Below, piece by piece: positions 37,341 to 48,191 of a DNA stretch of 64,000 nucleotides (position 1 is the stretch's first letter; every line of letters begins with the position of its first letter). The notes below the pieces were generated by a model, which saw nothing but the letters and a program-made list of their open reading frames with translations, had not been told where the DNA came from and did no database searches. The DNA comes from Terasakiella pusilla DSM 6293 (lineage in GTDB: Bacteria; Pseudomonadota; Alphaproteobacteria; Rhodospirillales; Terasakiellaceae), in contig NZ_JHYO01000007.1 in the NCBI RefSeq assembly GCF_000688235.1, positions 1-64,000 on the forward strand, in the 5' to 3' direction. The translations under genes were made by a program, and so were the position numbers.

Positions 37341-38526
37341 AAAGAAGAAAAAAGGTAAATCCAGCCTTTTTATTCTTGGTGCTTTAATATTCAGCTTACT
37401 GGCCTATGCCGGTGTTTTGTTTCAGGATCAGCTTTTTGATCCTGACCCCACACCTGCATCCACATCCGCAAAACCATGGTACAAAGAACATGTCAAAAAG
37501 CCTGAGCTGATACGCGCGCCCGATGCCCCCCTCCTTCTTGCGGCGACAGAAGCGGAAATTGATGACACAATCACCGAACTCACCCCGAAACAGCCGCTGA
37601 AAACAAAGCAGACACCCGCGCCGCAGCCTCGTCTTGCCAATGTCGACATATCGAGCAAGCCAACCCCGCCTGCTCAAGCCGTCTTTTACGAAGAAGCACT
37701 GCCAAACGATGTCTATGCGCCCGTTATTGCTATAGCGGAACAACCATCCAAGCCCGCAAATAACGTGACTACACAACAACCCGCCGCCCTATCAAGCTTT
37801 GAGCCGCGCTGGATGAAATATGCGGTAAAAATGACACCCGCGATCAACAAACCTATGATCGCGCTGGTCATTGACGATTTGGGACTGGACCGTAAACGCA
37901 CAGCGCAGACACTTGCCCTTAAAGGGCCCCTAACCATGGCTTTTATCCCTTATGCAAAAAACTTAAACAAACAGACGACAGCAGCAAAAGCCAACGGACA
38001 TGAATTGCTCGTCCATTTGCCCATGGAGCCTTTAAATAAAAAAATTGATGCGGGTCCCAACCACCTTCACACCCATCTGGCCCACGAAGACCTGCTGGAT
38101 CGTATTCATTGGAACCTGGAACGGTTCGAGGGATATGTCGGGGTCAACAACCATATGGGAAGCCTTGCCACCACAGATCCTGAGGTCATGAGCGCCCTGA
38201 TGACAGAGCTTAGAAAAAGGGAAATGCTGTTTCTGGACTCCCGCACGAACCCCAAATCTATCGCCACCGATTTAGCAGGAAAGGAAGGGGTCCCCTTTGC
38301 CGTTCGAAACGTCTTTCTAGATAATGTGAATGAAAAAGGCGCTGTGCTCAAACAACTAAGCTTACTTGAAAAAGTCGCGCGACGTTCCGGTTTCGCCGTT
38401 GGTATCGGCCACCCCCGGGACGGGACAATCGCAGCGCTCAAAGAATGGCTCCCCTCTATTGAACGCAACGGCTTTAGCCTCGTTCCCATTTCACAAATTG
38501 TCTTACATAACCAAGGTCTCAGTTAA
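37327..38526 (+). CDS. YibQ-like divergent polysaccharide deacetylase
   Basis: About 399 residues from a GTG at 37327 after AAGGACG; the frame is open further upstream inside cueR but this start places a basic stretch before a single membrane anchor (about residues 10-30). A proline-rich linker (about 35-175) leads to a divergent polysaccharide deacetylase domain (DUF610), with LVIDDLGLD, HELLVHLPMEP and VGVNNHMGS segments. Family members are periplasmic and of uncertain substrate. It overlaps cueR by 14 bases and precedes copZ, so it sits inside the copper unit. In related bacteria it is more usual beside a ctpA protease gene. Confidence 0.85.
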   Translation: MAVRKKKKKGKSSLFILGALIFSLLAYAGVLFQDQLFDPDPTPASTSAKPWYKEHVKKPELIRAPDAPLLLAATEAEIDDTITELTPKQPLKTKQTPAPQPRLANVDISSKPTPPAQAVFYEEALPNDVYAPVIAIAEQPSKPANNVTTQQPAALSSFEPRWMKYAVKMTPAINKPMIALVIDDLGLDRKRTAQTLALKGPLTMAFIPYAKNLNKQTTAAKANGHELLVHLPMEPLNKKIDAGPNHLHTHLAHEDLLDRIHWNLERFEGYVGVNNHMGSLATTDPEVMSALMTELRKREMLFLDSRTNPKSIATDLAGKEGVPFAVRNVFLDNVNEKGAVLKQLSLLEKVARRSGFAVGIGHPRDGTIAALKEWLPSIERNGFSLVPISQIVLHNQGLS

Positions 38527-38536
38527 GGAGAAAATA

Positions 38537-38740
38537 ATGTCAAACACCTATATCGTCGACGGCATGACCTGTGGTCACTGCGCCCAAGCAGTCACAAATG
38601 CCCTTAAATCCGTTAAGGAAGATGCAGAAATCAACGTTGATCTTGCTGCCAAAAAAGTCACGGTCAGCGGGCTGGATGATGAAGCTAAAATCAAGGATGC
38701 CATCGAAGAGGCCGGATTTGATTTTATGGGCGCAGCCTAA
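38537..38740 (+). CDS. copZ: Copper chaperone CopZ (HMA domain)
   Basis: A 67-residue heavy-metal-associated domain. The metal site is GMTCGHC (Cys 12 and Cys 15). GGAG lies seven bases before the ATG. It carries Cu(I) to CopA in the cytoplasm. It is the last gene of the copper unit and is followed by a terminator shared with trpE. Confidence 0.92.
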   Translation: MSNTYIVDGMTCGHCAQAVTNALKSVKEDAEINVDLAAKKVTVSGLDDEAKIKDAIEEAGFDFMGAA

Positions 38741-38752
38741 AACGTCACGCAC

Positions 38753-38784
38753 AAAAAAAGGCTGGGGAAACCCGGCCTTTTTTC
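38753..38784. terminator. Bidirectional terminator between copZ and trpE
   Basis: AAGGCTGGG and CCCGGCCTT form a nine-bp stem (one T-G pair) with a GAAA loop, flanked by A7 and T6. It works in both directions, ending copZ on the plus strand and trpE on the minus strand. Confidence 0.88.
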
Positions 38785-38799
38785 GTTTCTATAAAACAC

Positions 38800-40323
38800 T
38801 TAATTTCGCGGTCCGTCATCTGCCGCAAATTTATAGGCTTCTTCGGCTGCTCTCACCAAAGCGCGAGCCTTGTTGATGCTTTCCTGATATTCCCCCTCTG
38901 CGGAACTATCAGCAACAACACCGCCACCTGCTTGCACATACATTTTGCCATCTTTCAACAATGCTGTACGTAAGGCAATCGCCGTATCCATATCACCGTT
39001 GGCACCAAAATACCCGATACAGCCTGCATAGAAACTGCGTCGTTCCGGTTCCAGCTCGTCAATGATTTCCATCGCACGGACTTTCGGGGCACCGGACACC
39101 GTGCCAGCGGGGAAGCCGCCAATCAACGCATCCATATTGTCAAACCGGTCCGTATCAAGCTCCCCAACCACGTTAGAGACGATATGCATCACATGGGAAT
39201 AAAGCTCGACAATAAACTTGTCAGTCACCCGCACAGTCCCAGTCTTGGCAACACGACCGACATCGTTTCGTCCTAGATCCAAAAGCATCAAATGCTCAGC
39301 CAGTTCCTTCGGGTCTGAGAGAAGGTCTTTTTTCAAGGCCTCATCTTCTGCTGCATCTGCACCTCGCTTGCGCGTCCCTGCAATCGGGCGAATTGTGACT
39401 TCACCGTCACGCTGACGCACCAGAATTTCAGGGCTCGATCCAACCAGTGTAAACTCCCCAAAGTTCAAAAAGAACAAAAATGGCGAGGGGTTTAAACGGC
39501 GTAGCGAGCGATACAAGGCAAAATGCGGTAATTCAAAGGGCAGGGTAAAACGCTGCGACAAAACCGCCTGAAAGATATCACCTGCCAGAATATATTCTTT
39601 GGCCTTATGCACCATATTATGAAATTCTTCACGGGTCATATTGCTTTCAGGTTCCGGCAAGGTGCCAATTGCCTCATTGAAGTCATGCGTCACCCGCAAG
39701 CTACCCTGCAAATCCTCAACAACATCCTGCAAACGATCTTGTGCCAGATCATAGGCGTCTTTGGCGGACAAGCCATCTTGCGGGCGAATAGGGGTGACGA
39801 TGGTCACGACATCTTCAATATTATCAAAAGCTGCGATAATGGTCGGACGCATAAAGATACCATCCGGTATCCCCAAGGGGTCCGGGTTGCTATCGGGTAA
39901 CTTCTCCATCAAGCGAACAGTATCGTATCCCATATAGCCGACAAGTCCGGCTGCCATGGGTGGCAAGTGGTCCGGCAAGTCGATTTCACTTTCAGCGATT
40001 AGACTGCGCAACGAGTCCAGCGACGGCTTATCGCACGGCTCATAGGCCGCACGGTCGTCACCGGCCTTACGATTAATCTCAGCTTTCTCCCCGAAACAAC
40101 GCCACGTCAAATCCGGCTTCATCCCCAGAAAGGAATAACGACCGCGCTTTGCACCCCCCTCAACAGATTCCAAAAGAAAACTGTCGGGCTTGTCATTGGC
40201 GAGTTTCATCATAGCAGAAACGGGTGTTTCCAAATCTGCCACCAACTTTGTCCATACCACTTGGGCCTTGCCCGCGTTATATAGAGTTTCAAAAACGTCG
40301 TAGTCGGGGAGTAGTTTCATCAC
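38800..40323 (-). CDS. trpE: Anthranilate synthase component I
   Basis: A 507-residue chorismate-binding enzyme. The N-terminal region has LESVEGGAKRGRYSFLG, containing the usual feedback-binding LLES-type motif, and the C-terminal catalytic domain has RPIAGTRKRG, DLGRNDVGRV and FPAGTVSGAPKVRAMEII. It converts chorismate to anthranilate with TrpG. The ATG overlaps the ppiD stop (ATGA). It is followed by a terminator, so trpGDC is not on this transcript. Confidence 0.97.
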   Translation of the reverse strand: MMKLLPDYDVFETLYNAGKAQVVWTKLVADLETPVSAMMKLANDKPDSFLLESVEGGAKRGRYSFLGMKPDLTWRCFGEKAEINRKAGDDRAAYEPCDKPSLDSLRSLIAESEIDLPDHLPPMAAGLVGYMGYDTVRLMEKLPDSNPDPLGIPDGIFMRPTIIAAFDNIEDVVTIVTPIRPQDGLSAKDAYDLAQDRLQDVVEDLQGSLRVTHDFNEAIGTLPEPESNMTREEFHNMVHKAKEYILAGDIFQAVLSQRFTLPFELPHFALYRSLRRLNPSPFLFFLNFGEFTLVGSSPEILVRQRDGEVTIRPIAGTRKRGADAAEDEALKKDLLSDPKELAEHLMLLDLGRNDVGRVAKTGTVRVTDKFIVELYSHVMHIVSNVVGELDTDRFDNMDALIGGFPAGTVSGAPKVRAMEIIDELEPERRSFYAGCIGYFGANGDMDTAIALRTALLKDGKMYVQAGGGVVADSSAEGEYQESINKARALVRAAEEAYKFAADDGPRN

Positions 40324-42194
40324 TGTTGCTCTTGTACAAACAGGCTATTTACGAGATTACGATCAATCGAAACCGTGTAACGGTCACGCAACGCATTTAC
40401 AAACTGCCCTTGCAGGTCACCTGTCACACTTTCTTGTAACTGACGACGCATCGCATTAATCGCATTTTCATCATCCGCACCTTCGATCGCTTGAACGTTT
40501 GTCAACACAGCAACCACATAGCCATCCGAAGCCGCCCCATTGACCGCTTCATCAACTTTTGCTGTAAACAGTTTCCCAACAACAGATTGCGGGAGCGGTG
40601 CATCAAAACGGGTAAAGCCTTCCTGACTTTCAACAGTAAAGCCAGATTCTTGTGCGGCAGCTTGAAGGGTCTTACCTTCTTGAACGGCAGCTAACAACGC
40701 ATCCGCTTTTTCCTGTGCAAGGGTCTGCTTTTTCTCTTGTTCCAGCATCTCAGCGGCAACGGACTTCACTTTGTCAAAGTCACGCGCCTGTGATGCCGTC
40801 ACCCCATCGACACGAACCATGAAGTATCCGCCGAAACCATCATCTTTCATTGTAGGTTCAGCATTAAGTTCTGCCGTGAAGATTTCGTTCAGGATTTCAG
40901 TATTTGATGCGATCTCAGTTTGAGTACCTTCTGTATCCAGACCTTGACGATCTACAGCCGACAAACGCTTAAGCTCGAAACCAGATGCTTTCGCAGCTTC
41001 TTCGATGGTTGCACCACCACCAAGGGCATCTTCCACATCGTTGGAGATCGCAAACAGTTCATCAGAAGCCATTTCCATGGCCACACCTTCACGCAATTGA
41101 TCTTTCACTTCATCAAAAGTCGGGTTTTGTTCAGCAACCACTTCTGTAACCCGTACGATGTGCCAGCCCAATAAGGATTGAATCGGCGCACTCACACCAT
41201 CTTTCGCAAGGGCAAACACATCTTCACGCAGTTCTTCCGGCAACTCCTCTTTCGTCACATCGCCCAAGACCAAAGAGTCCGCTTCCAAACCCAATGTCTC
41301 ATTTGCGACATCGGCAAAGCTTTTACCGCTTGCAATCGCGTCAACAGCGGCCTGCGCTTCTTCTTCAGTTGCGAAGACCATTTGCTCGACCGTACGGCGC
41401 CCCGGTTTCTTAAACTCGGCCTGACGGGCTGTGAATGCATCTTCGAGCTTTTCCAACGGAACTTCGATGGTTTTAGCAACATCGCTCGGCTGGATATGAA
41501 GCAAGCTTACACTGCGATATTCCGGCGCCATGAATTTATCGATATTGTCATCATAATACTTGCGCACTTCTTCGTCCGTTGCTGCCGCAACATCACCAAC
41601 ATTAGCTGTCGTGATCTGGACAAAATCAGCAGAACGCTTTTCCTGACGGTGCTTATAAAGGTCTTTAACCGCAGAAATTGGCATAACAGACCCGTTTACC
41701 AGGGCACTCACCAGTTGTTCACGCTGCAAGTCACCACGAACCAGTTCAATAAACTGACCTTCCGTCAGCTGATTCGAAAACAGAACCTGTTCAAAACGTT
41801 GGCGGTTGAATTGACCATTATCCTGAAACATCTCTGTCTCTTTGATGGATTGAGCAACCAGTTCATCACTAACCGCGATGTCCATTTCATCTGCGTTGAC
41901 TTCAAGCAGGGTGCGGTTAATGGCGCGATCCACCACGCTGTTGCCGATAACCAAAGACAATTGACCATCAATTTGCCCCCCCGTTAACTGGCGCATGCGG
42001 TTCATTTCACGTTGAAAGTCGTTGAACACTTCCTGTGCGGAAACTTCAACACCTCCAACGGTACCTACACTGCTGCTAGTCGTTGCCGGACGCAACATGT
42101 CGCCTACACCCCAAGCTGCGAAACTTGCAATCAGGAGGAAAAGCAGGGCTTTGACGATTATTGAATTTGAATGTTTGCGAAAACCATCGAGCAT
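40320..42194 (-). CDS. ppiD: PpiD-type membrane-anchored peptidyl-prolyl isomerase
   Basis: A 624-residue protein with one N-terminal membrane helix (about 12-31), a SurA-like N-terminal domain (about 35-170) and a parvulin domain (about 245-360, with QSLLGWHIVRVTEV). It faces the periplasm and assists proteins leaving the Sec channel. It is the first gene of the ppiD-trpE pair, an arrangement common in alphaproteobacteria. It is divergent from tpiA. Confidence 0.93.
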   Translation of the reverse strand: MLDGFRKHSNSIIVKALLFLLIASFAAWGVGDMLRPATTSSSVGTVGGVEVSAQEVFNDFQREMNRMRQLTGGQIDGQLSLVIGNSVVDRAINRTLLEVNADEMDIAVSDELVAQSIKETEMFQDNGQFNRQRFEQVLFSNQLTEGQFIELVRGDLQREQLVSALVNGSVMPISAVKDLYKHRQEKRSADFVQITTANVGDVAAATDEEVRKYYDDNIDKFMAPEYRSVSLLHIQPSDVAKTIEVPLEKLEDAFTARQAEFKKPGRRTVEQMVFATEEEAQAAVDAIASGKSFADVANETLGLEADSLVLGDVTKEELPEELREDVFALAKDGVSAPIQSLLGWHIVRVTEVVAEQNPTFDEVKDQLREGVAMEMASDELFAISNDVEDALGGGATIEEAAKASGFELKRLSAVDRQGLDTEGTQTEIASNTEILNEIFTAELNAEPTMKDDGFGGYFMVRVDGVTASQARDFDKVKSVAAEMLEQEKKQTLAQEKADALLAAVQEGKTLQAAAQESGFTVESQEGFTRFDAPLPQSVVGKLFTAKVDEAVNGAASDGYVVAVLTNVQAIEGADDENAINAMRRQLQESVTGDLQGQFVNALRDRYTVSIDRNLVNSLFVQEQQ

Positions 42195-42387
42195 GATGTA
42201 CGTGTTCCAAAGATAATAGTGTTATAAATTGCGGTGCGCATCATAAGAGGGGAAACCCAACCTAGCAACAGCTTAAACTATGTAAATGAAGCAAGAATGT
42301 GACAAAATGAACAAATCACTGGTGCCTGAAAGACTATTTGTGTAATAAAAAGTCAAAATTCACTGACTTTCAAAAGGACTGTTTCTC
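42195..42387. promoter_or_regulatory. ppiD-tpiA divergent spacer
   Basis: A 193-base AT-rich spacer. AAAGTCA (42349-42355) and TGACTTT (42364-42370) form a perfect seven-bp dyad just before the tpiA ribosome-binding site AAAAGGA. TATAAC and TATTAT on the minus strand could be ppiD -10 elements. No promoter could be fixed with confidence. Confidence 0.35.
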
Positions 42388-43152
42388 ATGTCACGTCGCC
42401 CGTTGATCGCTGGTAACTGGAAAATGAATGGCCTGCGCGCTGATGCCAAAGCGCTTGCAAGCGAAATCGCCAACCTTAAAAAATCTGATACCGCGGATAA
42501 CTGTGACCTTCTTGTTTGTCCTCCTTTCACAGTTATGGAAACTGTCGGCACTGCCATTGAAGGATCAGGCGTCTTTTTGGGGGCGCAGACCTGCCATACT
42601 GCAGAAAGCGGTGCTCATACAGGTGACATTAGCCCTGTAATGTTAAAAGATGCAGGTTGTACGCACGTTATCCTTGGACACTCCGAACGTCGTACAGACC
42701 ATGGTGAAAGCGACGCTGATGTTCAGGCGCAATCCATTGCAGCCCACACCAACGACCTGATCGCCGTCATTTGCGTTGGCGAAACAGAAAGTGAAAGAGA
42801 AAGCGGCAACGCTCTGCAGGTTGTACGAGAACAAATCATCGGGTCCGTCCCCGCGGGGGCCTCAGCCCAAAATACAGTGATCGCCTACGAGCCCGTTTGG
42901 GCCATCGGCACAGGCAAAGTTGCGACTCCTGATGATGTCCAGACAATGCATGCAGACATCCGAAACACCTTAAAAGACAAATTGGGTGAAGATGCAGCCA
43001 ACGGCATGCGCATTTTATATGGCGGCTCCATGAAGCCTGCAAACGCCAAGGAATTGCTGGCTTTGGCTGATGTTGACGGCGGTTTGATCGGCGGTGCTTC
43101 CTTAAAATCTGAAGATTTTTGGGCAATTGCGCAAAGTTGTCCTAGCAATTAA
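42388..43152 (+). CDS. tpiA: Triose-phosphate isomerase
   Basis: A 254-residue TIM barrel. Catalytic residues are in AGNWKMNG (Lys), VILGHSERR (His) and AYEPVWAIGTG (Glu), with the phosphate loop YGGSMKP. It interconverts dihydroxyacetone phosphate and glyceraldehyde 3-phosphate. It begins the tpiA-secG-pyrG-kdsA-eno run. Confidence 0.98.
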   Translation: MSRRPLIAGNWKMNGLRADAKALASEIANLKKSDTADNCDLLVCPPFTVMETVGTAIEGSGVFLGAQTCHTAESGAHTGDISPVMLKDAGCTHVILGHSERRTDHGESDADVQAQSIAAHTNDLIAVICVGETESERESGNALQVVREQIIGSVPAGASAQNTVIAYEPVWAIGTGKVATPDDVQTMHADIRNTLKDKLGEDAANGMRILYGGSMKPANAKELLALADVDGGLIGGASLKSEDFWAIAQSCPSN

Positions 43153-43218
43153 GTTTTCTTCGCGTTAAAAGAAGCCCCAAGTTTCTGGAAATTTGAATTT
43201 AAGGATGGAAGAGCAGCG

Positions 43219-43560
43219 ATGACAAACGTTCTTCTCGCTATACATTTGATCTTGTGCCTCGGCCTGATCATTCTGGTTTTGATCCAACGCTCTGAAGGCG
43301 GCGCCTTAAGCGGTCTTGGTGGCGGCGGTGGCGGCGGCGGTATGAGTGGCCTCATGACAGGTCGTTCTGCGTCTAACCTGCTAACGCGCACAACTGCTTT
43401 ACTTGCTGCTGGCTTTATGGTGACAAGCTTGGTCTTGTCTCTGTTGGCAAATGCCGAGCGTAACTCAGGGTCCATTCTGGATGACAATTCACTGAAGCCT
43501 GTCATTCAAACACCGGCAGAGCAAAAGCCGACTGAACCAGGCGCGCCTCTGGCACAATAG
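43219..43560 (+). CDS. secG: Preprotein translocase subunit SecG
   Basis: A 113-residue protein with two membrane helices (about 3-25 and 52-75). A glycine-rich loop (GLGGGGGGGGMSG) and the ARS-type motif near FLTRTTA (here LLTRTTALLAAGFM) separate and begin the second helix. It assists SecYEG in export. It has a short proline-rich tail. A GGAAGAG ribosome-binding site precedes the ATG. Confidence 0.94.
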   Translation: MTNVLLAIHLILCLGLIILVLIQRSEGGALSGLGGGGGGGGMSGLMTGRSASNLLTRTTALLAAGFMVTSLVLSLLANAERNSGSILDDNSLKPVIQTPAEQKPTEPGAPLAQ

Positions 43561-43603
43561 GGTTCGCTTTCATTTTTTTGAAATGCGTTCTTGAAATTAC
43601 ATT

Positions 43604-43637
43604 GAAGAGGCGGTCAAATGGCCGCCTCTTCTTCTTT
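43604..43637 (+). terminator. Stem-loop between secG and pyrG
   Basis: A 12-bp stem (GAAGAGGCGG paired with CCGCCTCTTC plus two further pairs) around an AAAT loop at 43604-43631, followed by TTCTTTGATT. The T-tract is interrupted, so it may terminate only part of the transcripts and set pyrG expression. Confidence 0.6.
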
Positions 43638-43669
43638 GATTAAAAAAGTAGACGTTTAGGTTTTTAAAC

Positions 43670-45304
43670 ATGGCAGCACGTTATATTTTCATTACTGGTG
43701 GCGTTGTTTCTTCACTGGGTAAAGGCTTGGGTTCCGCAGCTTTGGGCGCCTGCCTGCAAGCACGTGGTTTCAAGGTTCGTTTGCGTAAACTGGATCCGTA
43801 TCTAAACGTCGATCCCGGCACCATGTCCCCATACCAACATGGGGAAGTTTTTGTAACAGATGATGGTGCTGAAACCGACCTCGATCTTGGTCACTATGAG
43901 CGTTTTACTTGTGTAAATGCAATGCAAAGTGACAACGTCACCTCCGGTCGCATCTATTCCAGCGTTATCCAAAAAGAACGCGCCGGCGAATATCTTGGTG
44001 CAACAGTACAAGTTATCCCGCATGTTACTGAAGCGATCAAAAACTTTACCAAAGCCAACGTCACAGACGAAGACTTCATTCTCGTGGAAGTTGGCGGGAC
44101 AGTAGGGGATATCGAATCTCTGCCGTTCCTTGAAGCGATCCGCCAAATGGGGAACGAATTGGGTCGTGGCCGCGCAATGTATTTGCACACCACACTGGTC
44201 CCTTACATTCCGGCAGCAGGTGAACTTAAAACCAAACCGACACAGCACTCTGTAAAAGAATTGCTAGGCCTTGGCATCAGCCCGGATGCCTTGCTCTGTC
44301 GTTGTGACCGTGAAATTCCCGCAAGTGAACGTCGCAAAATCGCACTGTTCTGTAATGTTGCAGACGATGCGGTTATTCCGGCACTTGACGTAGATACAAT
44401 CTACCGCGTGCCACTGTCTTACCATGCAGAAGGTCTGGACACGGTTGTGTTGAAACACTTTGGCATGGCGGCCCCGGAACCTGATCTGTCCAAATGGGAA
44501 GAGATCGTCCACCGCGTTCTTGAGCCGGAAGGGGAAGTCAACGTTGCCATCGTTGGTAAATATGTTGAACTTTTGGAAGCCTATAAATCTTTGGGTGAAG
44601 CGCTGACGCATGGCGGCATTGCCAACAATGTCAAAGTCAACCAGCACTGGATTGATGCTGAAACACTTCTGGCAGAAGACGGCATGAAACAGTTAGAAGA
44701 CAAAGACGCTATCCTCGTCCCCGGTGGTTTTGGGGAACGTGGCGCGGAAGGTAAAATCGCAGCCGTTAAATATGCCCGTGAACAAAAAGTTCCTTACTTC
44801 GGAATTTGCCTTGGTATGCAGATGGCTGTTGTTGAAACAGCGCGCAATATGGCAGGCATTGAAGGGGCGGGTTCTTCTGAATTCGGCAACTGCAAAACGC
44901 CAATCGTTGGCCTGATGACCGAATGGGAAAAGGAAGACGGCTCCAAAGAGACACGCGCAGAAGACGGCGATCTTGGCGGCACCATGCGTCTTGGTGCTTA
45001 CCCTTGTAAATTGGTGCCCGGCACGCTAGCACATGACATTTATAATGGTGCAAAAGAGATTTCCGAACGTCACCGTCACCGTTACGAAGTAAATGTCGAC
45101 TTCAAAGATAAACTGGAAGCGGCTGGCATGAAATTCTCCGGCCTATCACCCGATGGGATCCTGCCAGAGATTGTAGAACTGCCGGATCATCCATTCTTCA
45201 TCGGCGTACAGTTCCACCCAGAACTGAAATCCCGCCCGACGGACCCGCATCCAATTTTCACCGCCTTTATCAAAGCAGCAATTGAACAAAACAGATTGGT
45301 CTAA
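43670..45304 (+). CDS. pyrG: CTP synthase
   Basis: A 544-residue enzyme. The N-terminal amidoligase domain has [20 protein letters not shown] with the P-loop and [13 protein letters not shown]. The C-terminal class I glutaminase has [12 protein letters not shown] (Cys) and FHPELKSRP (His, Glu). It aminates UTP to CTP. It ends two bases before kdsA, which uses CTP-dependent chemistry downstream in Kdo activation. Confidence 0.98.
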   Translation: MAARYIFITGGVVSSLGKGLGSAALGACLQARGFKVRLRKLDPYLNVDPGTMSPYQHGEVFVTDDGAETDLDLGHYERFTCVNAMQSDNVTSGRIYSSVIQKERAGEYLGATVQVIPHVTEAIKNFTKANVTDEDFILVEVGGTVGDIESLPFLEAIRQMGNELGRGRAMYLHTTLVPYIPAAGELKTKPTQHSVKELLGLGISPDALLCRCDREIPASERRKIALFCNVADDAVIPALDVDTIYRVPLSYHAEGLDTVVLKHFGMAAPEPDLSKWEEIVHRVLEPEGEVNVAIVGKYVELLEAYKSLGEALTHGGIANNVKVNQHWIDAETLLAEDGMKQLEDKDAILVPGGFGERGAEGKIAAVKYAREQKVPYFGICLGMQMAVVETARNMAGIEGAGSSEFGNCKTPIVGLMTEWEKEDGSKETRAEDGDLGGTMRLGAYPCKLVPGTLAHDIYNGAKEISERHRHRYEVNVDFKDKLEAAGMKFSGLSPDGILPEIVELPDHPFFIGVQFHPELKSRPTDPHPIFTAFIKAAIEQNRLV

Positions 45305-45306
45305 TA

Positions 45307-46170
45307 ATGGTCGCACAAAAGCATGTTCAAGTCGGTAACGTCACCTTTGGTAACGATTTACCGTTTTGCCTGATCGCTGGTCCCTGCTCCATGGAAGGGC
45401 GCAACCACGCCCTTGAAATGGCGCACGCCTTGACAGAAATGTGTAACGAACTCGGTATCGGCTTAATCTATAAGTCCTCTTTTGATAAAGCCAACCGCAC
45501 GAGTGTTGAAGGCAACCGCGGCATCGGCATTATGCCCGCCATGTCTATCTTTCAGGAAGTGAAAGACACCTATGGCTGCCCTGTGATCACCGACGTTCAC
45601 AACGAAGGGCAATGCGCTGTTGTCGGCGAAGTTTGTGACATGATGCAAATCCCTGCGTTTTTGTGTCGTCAGACAGACTTGTTGCTGGCTGCAGGTCAAA
45701 CCGGTAAAGCGGTCAACGTTAAAAAAGGTCAATTCCTTGCCCCTTGGGATATGGCCAACGTGGTTAAAAAAGTCGCCTCCACAGGCAATGAGAACATCCT
45801 CATCACAGAACGTGGCTCCAGCTTCGGCTACAATACACTTGTTACCGATATGCGTGGTCTGCCCCAGATGGCTCAGGATACAGGCTACCCGATCATCATC
45901 GATTGCACCCATTCCGTCCAGCAACCGGGCGGGCAGGGCAATTCGTCTGGCGGTCGTCGCGAACTGGCCCCCGTCGTCGCGCGTTCTGCTATCGCGCTTG
46001 GGATTGCAGGTGTGTTTGCAGAAACACATGAAGATCCGGACAAAGCCATTTCTGATGGTCCGAACATGATCCCGGTGCAAAAATTAAAAGGCGTCCTTCA
46101 GACCCTACAAGCACTGGACGAAGTTGCAAAAGCCAATCCGGTCGATCTGGTCGGTATGGCGACTTACTAA
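45307..46170 (+). CDS. kdsA: 3-deoxy-8-phosphooctulonate synthase
   Basis: A 287-residue class I aldolase-like synthase. It shows LIAGPCSMEGRNHALEMA, YKSSFDKANRTS and IDCTHSVQQPGG. The Cys in AGPCSME is the usual N-terminal metal ligand region. It condenses arabinose 5-phosphate and phosphoenolpyruvate to Kdo 8-phosphate for the lipopolysaccharide core. It is close to eno, which produces phosphoenolpyruvate. Confidence 0.97.
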   Translation: MVAQKHVQVGNVTFGNDLPFCLIAGPCSMEGRNHALEMAHALTEMCNELGIGLIYKSSFDKANRTSVEGNRGIGIMPAMSIFQEVKDTYGCPVITDVHNEGQCAVVGEVCDMMQIPAFLCRQTDLLLAAGQTGKAVNVKKGQFLAPWDMANVVKKVASTGNENILITERGSSFGYNTLVTDMRGLPQMAQDTGYPIIIDCTHSVQQPGGQGNSSGGRRELAPVVARSAIALGIAGVFAETHEDPDKAISDGPNMIPVQKLKGVLQTLQALDEVAKANPVDLVGMATY

Positions 46171-46174
46171 GAAC

Positions 46175-46210
46175 AAAGCCTGACGTGCCCTTTGCGTCAG
46201 GCTTTTTTGT
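46175..46210 (+). terminator. Rho-independent terminator after kdsA
   Basis: AAAGCCTGACG (46175-46185) and CGTCAGGCTTT (46195-46205) form a perfect 11-bp stem followed by Ts. It closes the tpiA-kdsA run before eno. Confidence 0.92.
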
Positions 46211-47620
<1,410 letters not shown>

Positions 47621-47647
47621 AGTTAATTTTCTTTCGTAAAAACTTTT

Positions 47648-47680
47648 AAAAGGCTGCTTCAGTTGAGGCAGCCTTTTTTC
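47648..47680 (+). terminator. Rho-independent terminator after eno
   Basis: AAAAGGCTGC (47648-47657) and GCAGCCTTTT (47668-47677) form a 10-bp stem with a 10-base loop and a T6 tail. Confidence 0.9.
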
Positions 47681-47870
47681 TGTTCAGCCCTCTGCTAACC
47701 CTTTGACTCTCAAAGAGAGTGTTACCAATCCCCTAAAGCTTCTACCCATTCTATCAAAAACTTTCTAACGCCGCGCCCGGTTTATACTTCTAAAGTATAG
47801 AATTTATTTACCAATTGCCTTCATAAACGATACTGTATCTACAGCACGAGAACTGGCATCGATCCACAAA
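47681..47870 (+). promoter_or_regulatory. Spacer before ftsB with a 7-3-7 palindrome
   Basis: TATACTT-CTA-AAGTATA (47783-47799) is a perfect palindrome about 70 bases before the ftsB-like gene. TATACT could itself be a -10 element, in which case the palindrome would overlap the promoter. CTCTCAAAGAGAG (about 47708) is a second small dyad. No -35 was recognised. Confidence 0.35.
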
Positions 47871-48188
47871 ATGAGAGCATGGTTTAGACATATACCCAAG
47901 ATTCAGCCGGGGGTGTTCCTTCCGGTCATTGGCGTGTGCGTTGTGCTGTATTTTGCCTATCACGCCGTCCAAGGTGATCGCGGTATCCGCGCGCTACTGG
48001 ATTATCAGCACCGGATTGAAAAAACAAAAATCCAACTGGCGCAAATCCGTGAAGAACGCATGCGTCTTGAACATCGCGTTTCCTTGCTACGGTCTGACAG
48101 TCTTGATCCGGACCTTCTGGAAGAACGCGCCCGTGCTGTTTTAAACTTCGCTCACCCAAAAGAAATTGCCATTATTGTAAAGCGTTAG
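47871..48188 (+). CDS. ftsB: FtsB/DivIC-type septum formation protein
   Basis: A 105-residue protein with one membrane helix (about 14-32) and a coiled coil (about 40-75, YQHRIEKTKIQLAQIREERMRLEHRVSLL), then DPDLLEERARAVLNFAHPKEI, the conserved C-terminal part. It belongs to the FtsBLQ complex that activates septal peptidoglycan synthesis. It lies between eno and the pdh operon, its usual place in alphaproteobacteria. Confidence 0.9.
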   Translation: MRAWFRHIPKIQPGVFLPVIGVCVVLYFAYHAVQGDRGIRALLDYQHRIEKTKIQLAQIREERMRLEHRVSLLRSDSLDPDLLEERARAVLNFAHPKEIAIIVKR

Positions 48189-48191
48189 ATC

